Shown here: positions 22,779-31,104 of the stretch, in pieces
Layout of the letters: every line of letters starts with the position of its first letter
Position numbering within the stretch: position 1 is the first letter of the stretch
Notes under the pieces: model-generated
The model's input: only the letters and a program-made list of their open reading frames with translations
Told to the model about the DNA's origin: nothing
Databases searched by the model: none
Translations under genes and position numbers: made by a program
NCBI RefSeq assembly: GCF_029892425.1
Contig: NZ_JARXWB010000007.1
Location: forward strand, 248,001-312,000
Direction of reading: 5' to 3'
Origin: Bradyrhizobium sp. BR13661
GTDB lineage: Bacteria; Pseudomonadota; Alphaproteobacteria; Rhizobiales; Xanthobacteraceae
DNA: 64,000 nt

Positions 22779-24520
22779 GCCGGCGCGCGGATCCCATCTT
22801 GGTCTTCGAAGGCCAAGGTGTAAACGACAGAGGATGATGGAGGAACGCCGCCGGCAAAAAAGCCCGCCACCACTCGCATTGCCTGCAGAGAAAGTTCCTG
22901 GAGATCAAAGAAAGTACCGGAGAAGGTGCGCTCGGCGCATCCAGGAGGCTGGATCAGCTCGCCGTCTTCGAACATGCCTGGAGGAGCTGCAATGACGTTC
23001 GGTTCGTCCTTCCACGCCCACTCGAGACATACAAGACACCCGCTGCGGGGCATCGAAAGCGCGACCACTCCGCCACCGACGGTAGGGGTAGCGTATAGCG
23101 AAACGAAGGGCAGAAAGCGCGACCGCGAATGCTCTTGAATGAGAGATGTCAGTCCGAATGAGGCCGTTGCGTCGATGACGAGATCCGCGCCAGCGAGCGC
23201 TTGCTCGAATGCGGAATCGTCTCCCGTCCCCGATTGGAGCGAGTAAGTCCCCAGACAGTGATGTATGTAGGTCACATTAGTCGCCGGATATTCGCGAGCT
23301 ATGAAATCCGCCAACGCTTGGCCTTTCAGTCGCCCCCAAGCCGAAGACCCCAAGGGCCAACGAACGGTGTTGCCCGGCTCCACCGTATCGTGATCCATCA
23401 ATCTGAGTTCGCGGATGCCGCCGCGCGCCAATTCAATAGCAAGGGGAGCTCCGATCGCTCCGGTACCAACGAGTGCCACCGATTTCGTCGCTAGTGTCGC
23501 AGTGGCCGAAGCACGCGAACTGAGGTCGCTTTTCCCGGCTCGCAACGTCTTGATGACGAAAGCGCTGATTTCCGGCCCCTTCTTGCCCGGAGGCGAAGCC
23601 TTCTTTCCCGGATAGAATGCGGCGGGTTTCCCGCAAGCGAGCACGAAAAGCCACGACTCGCCATCGTGCCGAAATTGAGTTTCCGCAGGGTAGAGGGTTG
23701 CAACGAGATGACCTCGGGTCGATGTGGAATCAAAGCCAAACCCGTGAGTAGCGTTGATGCGCCCCTTCAAAAGTTCGCCCAATCCGGCGGTCTGATCGTG
23801 CATCATCGGGGTCGGCAGCAACTGTTCAGCCGACCGGACCCACGTGATCTCCATCTCCCGAACCGCACCGCTCTGCAACGTACTCGGCCATGGCCCATTC
23901 CAAGCGGCGATTTCATTACCATCCGCATCGAAGATGCTCTTCACCAGCGCGCACAGAACCGGCCGCTCGGAATCTTTATCAATATGAGCGACGTAAGCGA
24001 TCTTCAACGTACCCGGGCCCTTGGCGTTTAGGAGGGACCAGTCGGAATCGATCAAGCAATACGAATCCGGTAGACTGTTAGTGTTCCACCATACCTCCGC
24101 CGGTTCTCCTTGCGGATCTTCGTCCCCTCCGCCCTCCATCGCAGCCTGCAACTGTTCTTGCAGAAGCTTCGGAACAGTCCAGTTCGATTGCCATTGGCGA
24201 GTGTCCCGTCCAAGGAGACACAGATTGCCATCAAGAGGCGAGCAGTGCCGCTTAGGGAAAAGCGCCGGGTCGATGAGGTTGATGTGCGGTCGGGCCTCTG
24301 GGTAGCCGTCCGGATAGATAGCGTGAAGGGGTATCATGCGATCTCCGAGCGGCCAATCGAACGTCAATTCCAGACGCCCGTCCGTGAGGACCTTCTCATC
24401 GATTTTCGGAGAAACGCCAGCGTCGGCAAAAGCCTTCAACTCCCGCTGGTACCATCCCGGATAGCGGCGGTCCCAGCGGGGGCGCGGAATATCCTGCTGT
24501 TCAGCAGGGTCCTCTGACAT
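22727..24520 (-). CDS. E2-E1 ubiquitin-like conjugation fusion (Cap2-like)
   Basis: A 597-residue protein. Residues ~15-130 form an E2/UBC-like domain with a 'HCSPLDGNLCLLG' stretch; Cys101 is the probable E2 catalytic residue. Residues ~150-335 are a linker region. Residues ~345-570 are a ThiF/E1 adenylation domain: GTGAIG at 352-357 binds ATP, Asp375/377 lie in 'LMDHDTV', and Cys528 in 'PPGCAERTFSG' is the likely E1 catalytic Cys (C495/C498 in 'GCLVC' are alternatives). Size, domain order and cysteine spacing match the Cap2 family, which conjugates the C-terminus of a CD-NTase. No CD-NTase is nearby. It starts in a TGATG overlap with the His/Pro-rich gene. Confidence 0.88.
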   Translation of the reverse strand: MSEDPAEQQDIPRPRWDRRYPGWYQRELKAFADAGVSPKIDEKVLTDGRLELTFDWPLGDRMIPLHAIYPDGYPEARPHINLIDPALFPKRHCSPLDGNLCLLGRDTRQWQSNWTVPKLLQEQLQAAMEGGGDEDPQGEPAEVWWNTNSLPDSYCLIDSDWSLLNAKGPGTLKIAYVAHIDKDSERPVLCALVKSIFDADGNEIAAWNGPWPSTLQSGAVREMEITWVRSAEQLLPTPMMHDQTAGLGELLKGRINATHGFGFDSTSTRGHLVATLYPAETQFRHDGESWLFVLACGKPAAFYPGKKASPPGKKGPEISAFVIKTLRAGKSDLSSRASATATLATKSVALVGTGAIGAPLAIELARGGIRELRLMDHDTVEPGNTVRWPLGSSAWGRLKGQALADFIAREYPATNVTYIHHCLGTYSLQSGTGDDSAFEQALAGADLVIDATASFGLTSLIQEHSRSRFLPFVSLYATPTVGGGVVALSMPRSGCLVCLEWAWKDEPNVIAAPPGMFEDGELIQPPGCAERTFSGTFFDLQELSLQAMRVVAGFFAGGVPPSSSVVYTLAFEDQDGIRAPAWRKNSLPPHSRCSCRR

Positions 24521-24690
24521 CAGCCGACGCGACGCGGCGGCGGACTTGGAGGCTGCGGCGGCCCTGGGGGCCCCGGCGGCGGGGGCGGTGGCTCGTGATG
24601 ATGGGGGTGATGCGGTTCGTGCTCGTGGTGCTTCTGAGGTTCGTGAGGGTGATGCTCACGCCCGCCGCCTTCCTTTCCGTGGCCTGACAT
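24520..24690 (-). CDS. 56-residue His/Pro-rich protein ending in Gly
   Basis: Starts at ATG 24690 and ends in a TGATG overlap with the E2-E1 gene. It opens MSGHGKEGGGREHHPHEPQK; its middle has 12 His within about 20 residues; then comes a Pro-rich part with runs of six, two and three Pro; and it ends PPPRRVG. It has no folded ubiquitin-like core, one cysteine-free chain and two lysines. The position at the head of the operon and the C-terminal Gly make it a candidate substrate for adenylation and conjugation by the E1-E2 partner. The His run could bind metal. Both roles are inference; low-complexity composition makes homology hard to judge. Confidence 0.7.
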   Translation of the reverse strand: MSGHGKEGGGREHHPHEPQKHHEHEPHHPHHHEPPPPPPGPPGPPQPPSPPPRRVG

Positions 24691-24841
24691 TTTTCCTCCA
24701 GTGGTCTGCCCGCAACCAAGGTCACGTAAGTACGTTTACCACTATGTCAACGTGCGTTGTTCTCAGTCACAACTGTACACCGTATTATTGCGGGTCCCGT
24801 CTCTCCCGCGACTAATTCCCACTCCGCAAGAAGCGGAGCTG

Positions 24842-25189
24842 CTACCCCGCATTCACGACGCAGGCCGCGAACCCCTCCCGGAACGATCCGGAGCAGCGGG
24901 TCATATTGCCATAGGCTTCGCCGGCCGCGATCTCGTCGGCGACGTGCGCAAAATCCACGAGCAGCAGGATGCCCTTGAGCAGCTCGCGCTCGCCCGGGCT
25001 GCAGACTTCCGCGTAGCGGCGCGCCGCCTTCGTGAAGCGTCCGTTGGGCGCGTCGTTGAGCCTAACGATGGTCTCTCTGAAGTCCATGTAGCTGACCGAG
25101 GACTCGAGAGCCTTGAGGAAGGCGGGACCGAGCGCTGCCAGGATGCGGCTTGGCGGACCGGCCTTGAAATGGGCATAGCAGTAAGTCAT
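24842..25189 (-). CDS. Hypothetical helical protein, 115 aa
   Basis: ATG 25189 follows AAGGAAAA. The protein is mostly helical and contains three Cys. It reads 'GPAFLKALESSVSYMDFRET' and 'PGERELLKGILLLVDFAHVA' in the middle and no motif I recognise. About 150 bp separate it from the His/Pro gene downstream, and that gap contains a TTGACA-like -35 element at ~24743-24748 (minus strand), so the conjugation operon probably has its own promoter. Confidence 0.55.
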   Translation of the reverse strand: MTYCYAHFKAGPPSRILAALGPAFLKALESSVSYMDFRETIVRLNDAPNGRFTKAARRYAEVCSPGERELLKGILLLVDFAHVADEIAAGEAYGNMTRCSGSFREGFAACVVNAG

Positions 25190-25421
25190 CGGGATTTTCC
25201 TTTCCTTGCTGTTTGATAGAAGGCCGGAAAAAGGGCACCCAATCGGGGTAGGGTGCCTTTATTAGGGGGCGCGTTATGGTCGTCGCCGCACTGCGGCCCC
25301 GTGAGCATGGTCCGGCACTGCTCTGGAGTGGAGTCATCTGTTTCTGGATTCCGAGGAATTGCTTCCAGCATGATCGGGGAGCCCGTTGCGAAGAATGAGC
25401 ACGATGCTGATACACGGTCAG

Positions 25422-25658
25422 CTAGTTTGAGGGGCACGCGATCTTCGAGTCGATACGCTGCTGCCAAGCAAGCACATCTGACTTGTACCAAGCGATCCGC
25501 CGGGGTGCGATCTCTCGCGCCCTGGGGAAACGGCCGGCATCCATTTCGCGATAGAGCGTCGTCCTCGAAAAAGGCACGAGCGCCAGGACTTGGCGAAGTG
25601 ACAGCATGGGCCTGATCTCGTCAAGCCGCCCTGTGTTGGCCTCGATCGCTTCACTCAT
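25422..25658 (-). CDS. alpA: AlpA-family HTH regulator
   Basis: A 78-residue protein with the AlpA pattern: 'MLSLRQVLALVPFSRTTLYREM' is the HTH, 'DAGRFPRAREIAPRRIAWYKSDVLAWQ' the wing and last helix. AlpA proteins regulate excision and transcription in P4-like satellites and islands. Its ATG overlaps the stop of the gene upstream as ATGA, making it the last gene of the primase operon. Confidence 0.85.
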   Translation of the reverse strand: MSEAIEANTGRLDEIRPMLSLRQVLALVPFSRTTLYREMDAGRFPRAREIAPRRIAWYKSDVLAWQQRIDSKIACPSN

Positions 25659-26155
25659 GCTCGCACCAATGACTGGCAGCCTGATGCGTCAGGCTGACCT
25701 GCAACCGTGAAAAATACAAACGGCGATGCTTTGAGGAGACCGCTGGCAGGTGAAGCGTCGGACAAACGCCCGATGAGCGCGGTCTGATCGGTCATCCCGA
25801 TCACCTGTGGCCGCCGCAGAGCAGTGGGGTATCCCTTCACTTCGAAGCGACAGGCGAGCGCGACCGGCTCAACACCCAACAAAATACCGGTGGAGCCGGG
25901 GACACCGGGGACGTTTGCGAGAACGTCCGAAAGATATTGTGCTTTTCCGTCCCCGGTTGGCGCGAGCGCCTGTCCCCGGTCCCTTGTGACCGGAGACAGC
26001 TCCTCTTCTTGACCGGGGACGGCGTCTCTCTCCGATCTCAATAACTTGGACGAGCGGTCACCGGTGCCACCGGTGTCCCCGGTGTTCCTGAACGACATTG
26101 AGTTAGCCGCCACAAGTACCGCGATGTCGTCGGCTGGGGTTCCGAAGCTATGCAT
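25655..26155 (-). CDS. Hypothetical protein, 166 aa, in the primase operon
   Basis: ATG 26155 lies within the end of the primase-helicase gene (8-bp overlap) and its stop overlaps the alpA start, so it is translationally coupled on both sides. The N-terminal half is Gly/Asp/Thr-rich and probably disordered ('GDTGGTGDRSSK'). The C-terminal half is more ordered. I recognise no family. Position suggests an accessory replication or regulatory protein of the island. Confidence 0.6.
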   Translation of the reverse strand: MHSFGTPADDIAVLVAANSMSFRNTGDTGGTGDRSSKLLRSERDAVPGQEEELSPVTRDRGQALAPTGDGKAQYLSDVLANVPGVPGSTGILLGVEPVALACRFEVKGYPTALRRPQVIGMTDQTALIGRLSDASPASGLLKASPFVFFTVAGQPDASGCQSLVRA

Positions 26156-28967
26156 TATCGTCGCCTTCCAAGAATGCGGCGACGACGTGATAAACGCGCT
26201 GTTTTCCAAAATTCGGAATGCGCATCGACTTCGTGAGGTGCTCCTTTTCAGCAACGACCAGGTGCCCCTTGGCGGCCATAACGCTCGCCGTTCGGCGGGG
26301 GTCTAGTCCCGCACAGATTTCCTTCCATGCTGACGGGGTGACGTAATAGTCCCAGGCGTCCCCACTCATTTGCCGATATCCGGCAACGTCGCGGGCAGCG
26401 ATGCGAGCCGGCGGCGGGAGATTCGATGCCATCCTTGCCTCAGCAAACTTCGCGTCGTCCCAGGCCGGAATAAACCGCGCCATTCCGTTTGCGAGCAAGA
26501 AGGCGCGAACCGTCTCGATTCCTTCTCGCTCCTCGGCAGGCGCGCTCCCTCCACGCGCCACCATCCATGCTTCAAACGCGTTGGCAGCGGCAATCACGGC
26601 TTCGCCCCGCTCCCAAGGTAGCACGCCTGCACGGGTAGCTATCTCGCCGCCAGCTGCAATCAGTGCAAACCGCCGCGCTACCCGTTCGACCTGACCGTCG
26701 GCTCCGGGAGGAACGTACTTGATGGAAAACAGGGCCGTGATATCCGCGACCTGATTCTGGAGATCGGTCATTATCGGGACGATCGCCTTGAGGTAAGCGC
26801 GCGCTGCCACTCCGTAATGATGCTGCGCCGCTTTCGTCAAATGGCGCGCCAGCGCGTCAGGCGAGGGAAACTCATGGAGTTCCTCCAAAATACCCATCCC
26901 GGCACCGGCATCAGCCGCCACATCAACAATCCGAACCGCCTGTCCTGCTGCCATTCTCCTGGAACGGCCATCCTCCGCGATTTTGTCGGCCAATCCAATT
27001 TCGCCGGAGGAAAGGAACAACGTTCGCCAGCTTGCCGACCGACGCGCCGAGCCATCGCGAGCGCTGCGCGCTTTTCCTGATCCGTTAGCGAGCATGTAAG
27101 CCGCGTCGCCGGCCTCGCGTGAGGGGAGCTCCGACAGTTCATCGAGACACAAAAGAGTGTCGCAATGGCTGAGAGCGACTCCTTCTAGACCGTTCGAAGT
27201 GGACCGCCACGACCTCAAAAATCCTTTAACCCCACCTCCTCCCCAAACAGATCCGGCCACGTGAAGGGCGGTGGATTTACCTGTCGAAGAGGCTCCGCGA
27301 AAATGAATGCCACCACCTTCTGCAGAGCACGGCCCAATCAGGGGACCAGCAAACGCGGCCGACAATGCAAGTACGAGCAGACCATTGCCGATCGCATACC
27401 GTGCGACATTCTCCTGCCAACTCTCAAGCGTTCCGCTTTGACGGAAGGTGTGCTCGTGCGCGGTATTGGTCTGCAGGAGCAGCTTGTCACCATCCGCTTC
27501 GCCAAAACTCTCGTCGGGCAGCACGAAGGATAGCCCGTGCCAGCCGACCCGCTGAGTAGCCCTTGCTCGACCGCGCGATCTGACCTGCAACAGGAAGGCG
27601 TTGAATTGGGTCCGCGCCTTTTGCACCGGGCTTACAAATAATCCACCATCAAGCAGAGCTTTCCGCGCCTCAGAACCATCACCGGCGAGCGTTGCTTTGG
27701 GCAGAGCATACCGGTGTTGGCGGCCATCGCGGTCTTTCCATTCGAGCAACACGCCCCAGCTGGTGCCATCGCCATCGCGAGTTTCCGCTACGATATCGAA
27801 GCAACCCGCCAGCATGAGTTCAGGCTTTTCCGGGTCAGGGTCGATCCAATAGAGCCCGTCATCTCGAAAACGGTATCCAAACGGAAGCTTGAAGCAGTCA
27901 TCAATTTGCCCGTTGGCAAGAGCTGCTTTATCCCCCAACGGATTGTCAACAGACCGCGATCGCCAGCCGTTTTGTGCCGCGTGCCAAAACAGCGTACCAA
28001 TCGTGATCGAGTTGCCCGCCGCAAAGCTAGGCCATTTCTGCGCTGTAAGCTGCGGATCATTTTTGTGAGATTGAGCGGACCACCTTTCCCAAAGATCGCG
28101 CCCGCTCTCGCCGAGCCCTTCATACAGAGCGAATCCGATCCGTATCCACCCGTCGTAATCCATATCATTGGGAATACGATCGAGCGCATCGGATACTAAC
28201 TCGCGGCTCGGTCTCTCGCCGCCCCAAAGGACCGGCGCAATCTCTTCATGACGTTCGCGCTGCTCGCGCCGCGGCTCTTTGATCGACTGTTCGCTTTTGG
28301 TGTCGCTTTTGATCTCTCGCGCTGTGCGCCCGCCTGCCGCGCGCAAAAACTGTTCAGCTTCGTCAACGAACTGCTTGAGCGCTTCGAACGTGACGAGGGG
28401 AATTTCCGAGGCTGCGGTATCGAGCGGGGATCTTTCGGGCCAACGGTAAGGCGCGTGCGTATCGGGATGAATGCCGAATGCCACGAACTGTTGACCGTCG
28501 GCCAAAATCTCCACCCTGGCTCGGTCGTCTTTTTTGTCAGCATCATCGCCAAAAATCAAATCTGGGGTCGCCAACTTTTTGTGAGGAGTTTCGACCCGGT
28601 AGAGTAATAGCGTCTTCGGTGCCCGGCCGATCCGGCGTAACGGTGAGGGTCCGAGCAGCTCAACCGTGCGGGCGACCAAACCTGATGCCAGTACATCATT
28701 GAGAACGTCAATATCGATTCCGATGAGTTCGCCGCACAGAATCCCAGTGTTGGTGCAGTTCCGCTGCGACAAAGACCAGTTTGTGATTTTCTCTGGAGTT
28801 GCATTGAAGCATTCCGTCGCCCAGGCCCTCATGCTTGGTCGCTTTCCGGCCGCGTTCATGTTGATGTGCGCACCGATAACGGGAACCGGATAATAGCCGT
28901 TGCTGCGCAACTGTAGTCGCAGTGATGTCAGCTCTTCAGGAGTAGCTATTTTGAATAGCGCGTTCAC
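26148..28967 (-). CDS. Primase-polymerase with DUF927 helicase domain
   Basis: 939 residues, GTG start at 28967 with GGAGG upstream. Residues ~15-200 form an archaeo-eukaryotic-type bifunctional primase/polymerase domain with catalytic 'IGIDIDVLN' (D84, D86). Residues ~253-330 form a PriCT-2-type C-terminal primase domain ('IPNDMDYDGWIRIGFALYEG'). From ~360 a DUF927/helicase domain follows, with Walker A 'GASSTGKST' at 558-566. This one-protein primase plus helicase is the replication enzyme of many prophages, plasmids and satellites. It starts at the stop of a small coupled frame and is followed by the 166-aa and AlpA genes. Confidence 0.88.
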   Translation of the reverse strand: MNALFKIATPEELTSLRLQLRSNGYYPVPVIGAHINMNAAGKRPSMRAWATECFNATPEKITNWSLSQRNCTNTGILCGELIGIDIDVLNDVLASGLVARTVELLGPSPLRRIGRAPKTLLLYRVETPHKKLATPDLIFGDDADKKDDRARVEILADGQQFVAFGIHPDTHAPYRWPERSPLDTAASEIPLVTFEALKQFVDEAEQFLRAAGGRTAREIKSDTKSEQSIKEPRREQRERHEEIAPVLWGGERPSRELVSDALDRIPNDMDYDGWIRIGFALYEGLGESGRDLWERWSAQSHKNDPQLTAQKWPSFAAGNSITIGTLFWHAAQNGWRSRSVDNPLGDKAALANGQIDDCFKLPFGYRFRDDGLYWIDPDPEKPELMLAGCFDIVAETRDGDGTSWGVLLEWKDRDGRQHRYALPKATLAGDGSEARKALLDGGLFVSPVQKARTQFNAFLLQVRSRGRARATQRVGWHGLSFVLPDESFGEADGDKLLLQTNTAHEHTFRQSGTLESWQENVARYAIGNGLLVLALSAAFAGPLIGPCSAEGGGIHFRGASSTGKSTALHVAGSVWGGGGVKGFLRSWRSTSNGLEGVALSHCDTLLCLDELSELPSREAGDAAYMLANGSGKARSARDGSARRSASWRTLFLSSGEIGLADKIAEDGRSRRMAAGQAVRIVDVAADAGAGMGILEELHEFPSPDALARHLTKAAQHHYGVAARAYLKAIVPIMTDLQNQVADITALFSIKYVPPGADGQVERVARRFALIAAGGEIATRAGVLPWERGEAVIAAANAFEAWMVARGGSAPAEEREGIETVRAFLLANGMARFIPAWDDAKFAEARMASNLPPPARIAARDVAGYRQMSGDAWDYYVTPSAWKEICAGLDPRRTASVMAAKGHLVVAEKEHLTKSMRIPNFGKQRVYHVVAAFLEGDDNA

Positions 28968-29165
28968 TTACGCGCCTCCGCGGACTTGTGGGCGCGGCGC
29001 GCGATTACGACAGCAGCAGCGGGCATCGACGGGATTACGCCGGCGAAGCCACAAGGCTTGCCGGCGCTGAAGACCCTTGGTGTCGCCGCTCTGTTGAGCG
29101 TTTTTGCGATCCGCCAGTGCCCGGATGCTGCCGTGGATCTCGCTTTGTGTTTCAGTGACCCTCAT
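28968..29165 (-). CDS. Possible 65-residue protein coupling HTH and primase genes
   Basis: The ATG overlaps the stop of the HTH gene as ATGA, and its stop directly abuts the primase GTG, giving perfect operon spacing. The sequence starts plausibly (MRVTETQSEIHGSIRALADR) but becomes Arg/Cys-rich and unlike a folded protein. The ribosome binding site for the primase gene lies inside its 3' end. It may serve only translational coupling. Confidence 0.35.
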   Translation of the reverse strand: MRVTETQSEIHGSIRALADRKNAQQSGDTKGLQRRQALWLRRRNPVDARCCCRNRAPRPQVRGGA

Positions 29166-29404
29166 GCGGCGTTGGCCCTGAGGCGGTGCCCAAGGGCCGA
29201 GAGGGCACTGGGCCCGATGAGCTTAGCGGCCCAAACATCCAGTTCAGCCGGATCGTAAAGAACGTGGCGGTTAGCCTTGTGAAAGGCAGGGCCGGTGCCG
29301 TTCGAACCGAGCTTGGCGAGGTATTTCGGGGTGCGCCGTAGGCCGTGGCGCTCGAGCAGATATTCGCTCGCTTCCTTGCGGTTCAGGTATCTAACAGTAT
29401 CCAT
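29162..29404 (-). CDS. HTH regulator heading the primase operon
   Basis: 80 residues from ATG 29404. 'YLNRKEASEYLLERHGLRRTPKYLAKLGS' is an excisionase-type HTH and 'GPAFHKANRHVLYDPAELDVWA' the wing and last helix. It sits 88 bp from two identical 18-bp palindromes upstream (29492-29509, 29523-29540), which are good candidates for its own operator. It would control the HTH-primase-AlpA operon of this island. Confidence 0.75.
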   Translation of the reverse strand: MDTVRYLNRKEASEYLLERHGLRRTPKYLAKLGSNGTGPAFHKANRHVLYDPAELDVWAAKLIGPSALSALGHRLRANAA

Positions 29405-29491
29405 CAGTAACCCTCGGTGCCGGCGGGTCAGCGCCGGTTTGCGAGGGTCAAGAATCGCCGCTTTGCAGGCGAATTTCAAAATAGCGGATAA

Positions 29492-29509
29492 ACGGACTGG
29501 CCAGTCCGT
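29492..29509. promoter_or_regulatory. Perfect 18-bp palindrome, copy 1
   Basis: ACGGACTGGCCAGTCCGT, fully symmetric, upstream of the HTH-primase operon. Confidence 0.8.
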
Positions 29510-29522
29510 GGGGAGACGATAA

Positions 29523-29540
29523 ACGGACTGGCCAGTCCGT
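29523..29540. promoter_or_regulatory. Perfect 18-bp palindrome, copy 2
   Basis: Identical to copy 1, centres 31 bp apart (about three helical turns), and the flanking TAA is repeated too. It ends six bp before the stop of the 291-aa gene, which points to control of the operon downstream on the minus strand. Confidence 0.8.
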
Positions 29541-29546
29541 GCGGAC

Positions 29547-30422
29547 CTAATCGCGCTTAGGCTCGCGATCCCTGATAATCGCGCGAAGCTGATTTTCTAT
29601 AGTGCCAAGCGCGAGAGGCTCTAGATCGTACTTTTTCAAGGATTGGTTCACGGCTTTCAGAATCTGCGGAGCGACGTATTTGGCACTTTTCCGGTTCGCC
29701 TCTTTGGGCTCATTCTGAGCAAAGTCTTCGTAGATCATGGCGATGACCGCCGATCGAATAGCGCCCTTTTGCCGTTTTGCGGCGGGGCCTGCCTTCAGGG
29801 CCCGCTCAGCGTCAGCGCCCTTGGCTGCGAGTTCGTGCTCCCCAAAGAGCTCAAGATGTAGCCAATGCCACGCGTCGGCGTAGGCAAACGCCGCCTCCTG
29901 TACCTGCTCATTTTCGTTCAGCAGCATAAGGAGCTGGTCGGAGGCCTGGAGAAAACGAGCCGCTGCCGTTTCCACCGAAAGCAAACCCGTCTCGGATTGC
30001 ATCTTCTCGATCCAGAGCCGCAAATGGCGCGAGATAGTTTCGGTCGGATCGTTGCCCTCGGCTTCTGCCATCTTGTCAGCCGATTCAACGACAGCGAAGA
30101 AATCCATTTTGTTTTTGGCCCGAAGATGCCGGTTCGCTGCCATGTACAGCAGCGAATGAATATCCGCCGGTGTTGCCGTGAACAACTCCTCTGGCTGGTC
30201 TGGATTTACGCGCACGCTGCGTTGCGGCCCGAATAAGTTGTCGCCCGTCCAACCTTGTATGGGGTCCCTGTACTGCTGCCATGTGGCGCTGCGAATGCCC
30301 CTGGTTTCGACGACCGACCTGATCAGGTCACCCTGTCCAGGCGTTTCCTCAATCCTGTGCTGCAATGATGAAGGGATTTCCCTCGCATCATCTTCCTCAT
30401 GGTCTTCAACTTGCTCGATCAA
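29547..30422 (-). CDS. Hypothetical acidic protein, 291 aa
   Basis: A soluble protein: an acidic N-terminus ('MIEQVEDHEEDDAREIPSS'), then a helical body including 'LRLWIEKMQSETGLLSVETA' and 'AFAYADAWHWLHLELFGEHE', then a Lys/Arg-rich C-terminal region ('YEDFAQNEPKEANRKSAKYVA'). I recognise no domain. It lies upstream of the twin palindromes and is transcribed in the same direction as the primase operon, but probably as a separate unit. Confidence 0.6.
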   Translation of the reverse strand: MIEQVEDHEEDDAREIPSSLQHRIEETPGQGDLIRSVVETRGIRSATWQQYRDPIQGWTGDNLFGPQRSVRVNPDQPEELFTATPADIHSLLYMAANRHLRAKNKMDFFAVVESADKMAEAEGNDPTETISRHLRLWIEKMQSETGLLSVETAAARFLQASDQLLMLLNENEQVQEAAFAYADAWHWLHLELFGEHELAAKGADAERALKAGPAAKRQKGAIRSAVIAMIYEDFAQNEPKEANRKSAKYVAPQILKAVNQSLKKYDLEPLALGTIENQLRAIIRDREPKRD

Positions 30423-31104
30423 TTTGGCACCTCCGCCGGTGCAACCGCTCGGGGGACGACGCGGCAGGCCGGTGCGGTACCGGCTTGTCGGGAGCTAACC
30501 TAGCCGCGCCGAAACGGGCTCAATCCTCATCTTCGGACGGACCAGCTATCATGGTTCGCGCCTAACAACTCGTTATCGGAGGCGAGCGCAGACAAACGAA
30601 CTCGCAGGCGGCGCGGCCTTATCTGTCTCGGGATGACGGAGGGGGGCTGCTGTGGCGTCCAGGTCCGCAGCTTGCGAAGGCGAAAATCTGATGGGAAGTA
30701 ATTCGCTCAATGCTGCCCTTTGGGCCAGCTCCGCTGTAGAGACCCTGCATCTGGCCGGCCGTTGGCAATACCCGTTCGAGAACGTTTTTGCGCTGGACGA
30801 CCCTTGTTGGCTGTCTGAGGATGTGTGCTCAGTTTCAATCGCGGGCTGGGTGGACAAATCCAAATTCCGACAGAATATCAGCTCGTTACTCTTGCAGCAG
30901 CCCGCGCGTTCCCGAGCGCGGTCGGCCCGGAAGGCACCGAAGCTACGGCGGGGCTGTAGAGCGCGCTGATCTCTAGGCATCGATCAAAGGGGTCTGGGTC
31001 AGCTTCGCGAACTCGAACATCTCCCTTGAGGTAGCACTTAAAGGTCGACTGTGAGGCTACGTGCTCTCGTTTTCTCCATTGCTGGCTTCCGATACTCCAT
31101 GGGA
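30423..31104. other. Region without a confident gene
   Basis: About 680 bp. A plus-strand frame from ATG 30691 (MGSNSLNAALWASSAVETLH...) and an opposite minus-strand frame overlap each other; neither has a good start signal, and codon pattern does not decide between them. No repeat or terminator stands out. Confidence 0.4.

Noticed and set aside
22245..24690. Complete type II CBASS
   Set aside because: No CD-NTase and no effector gene between 21.8 and 30 kb; neighbouring genes are island replication genes and unknowns.
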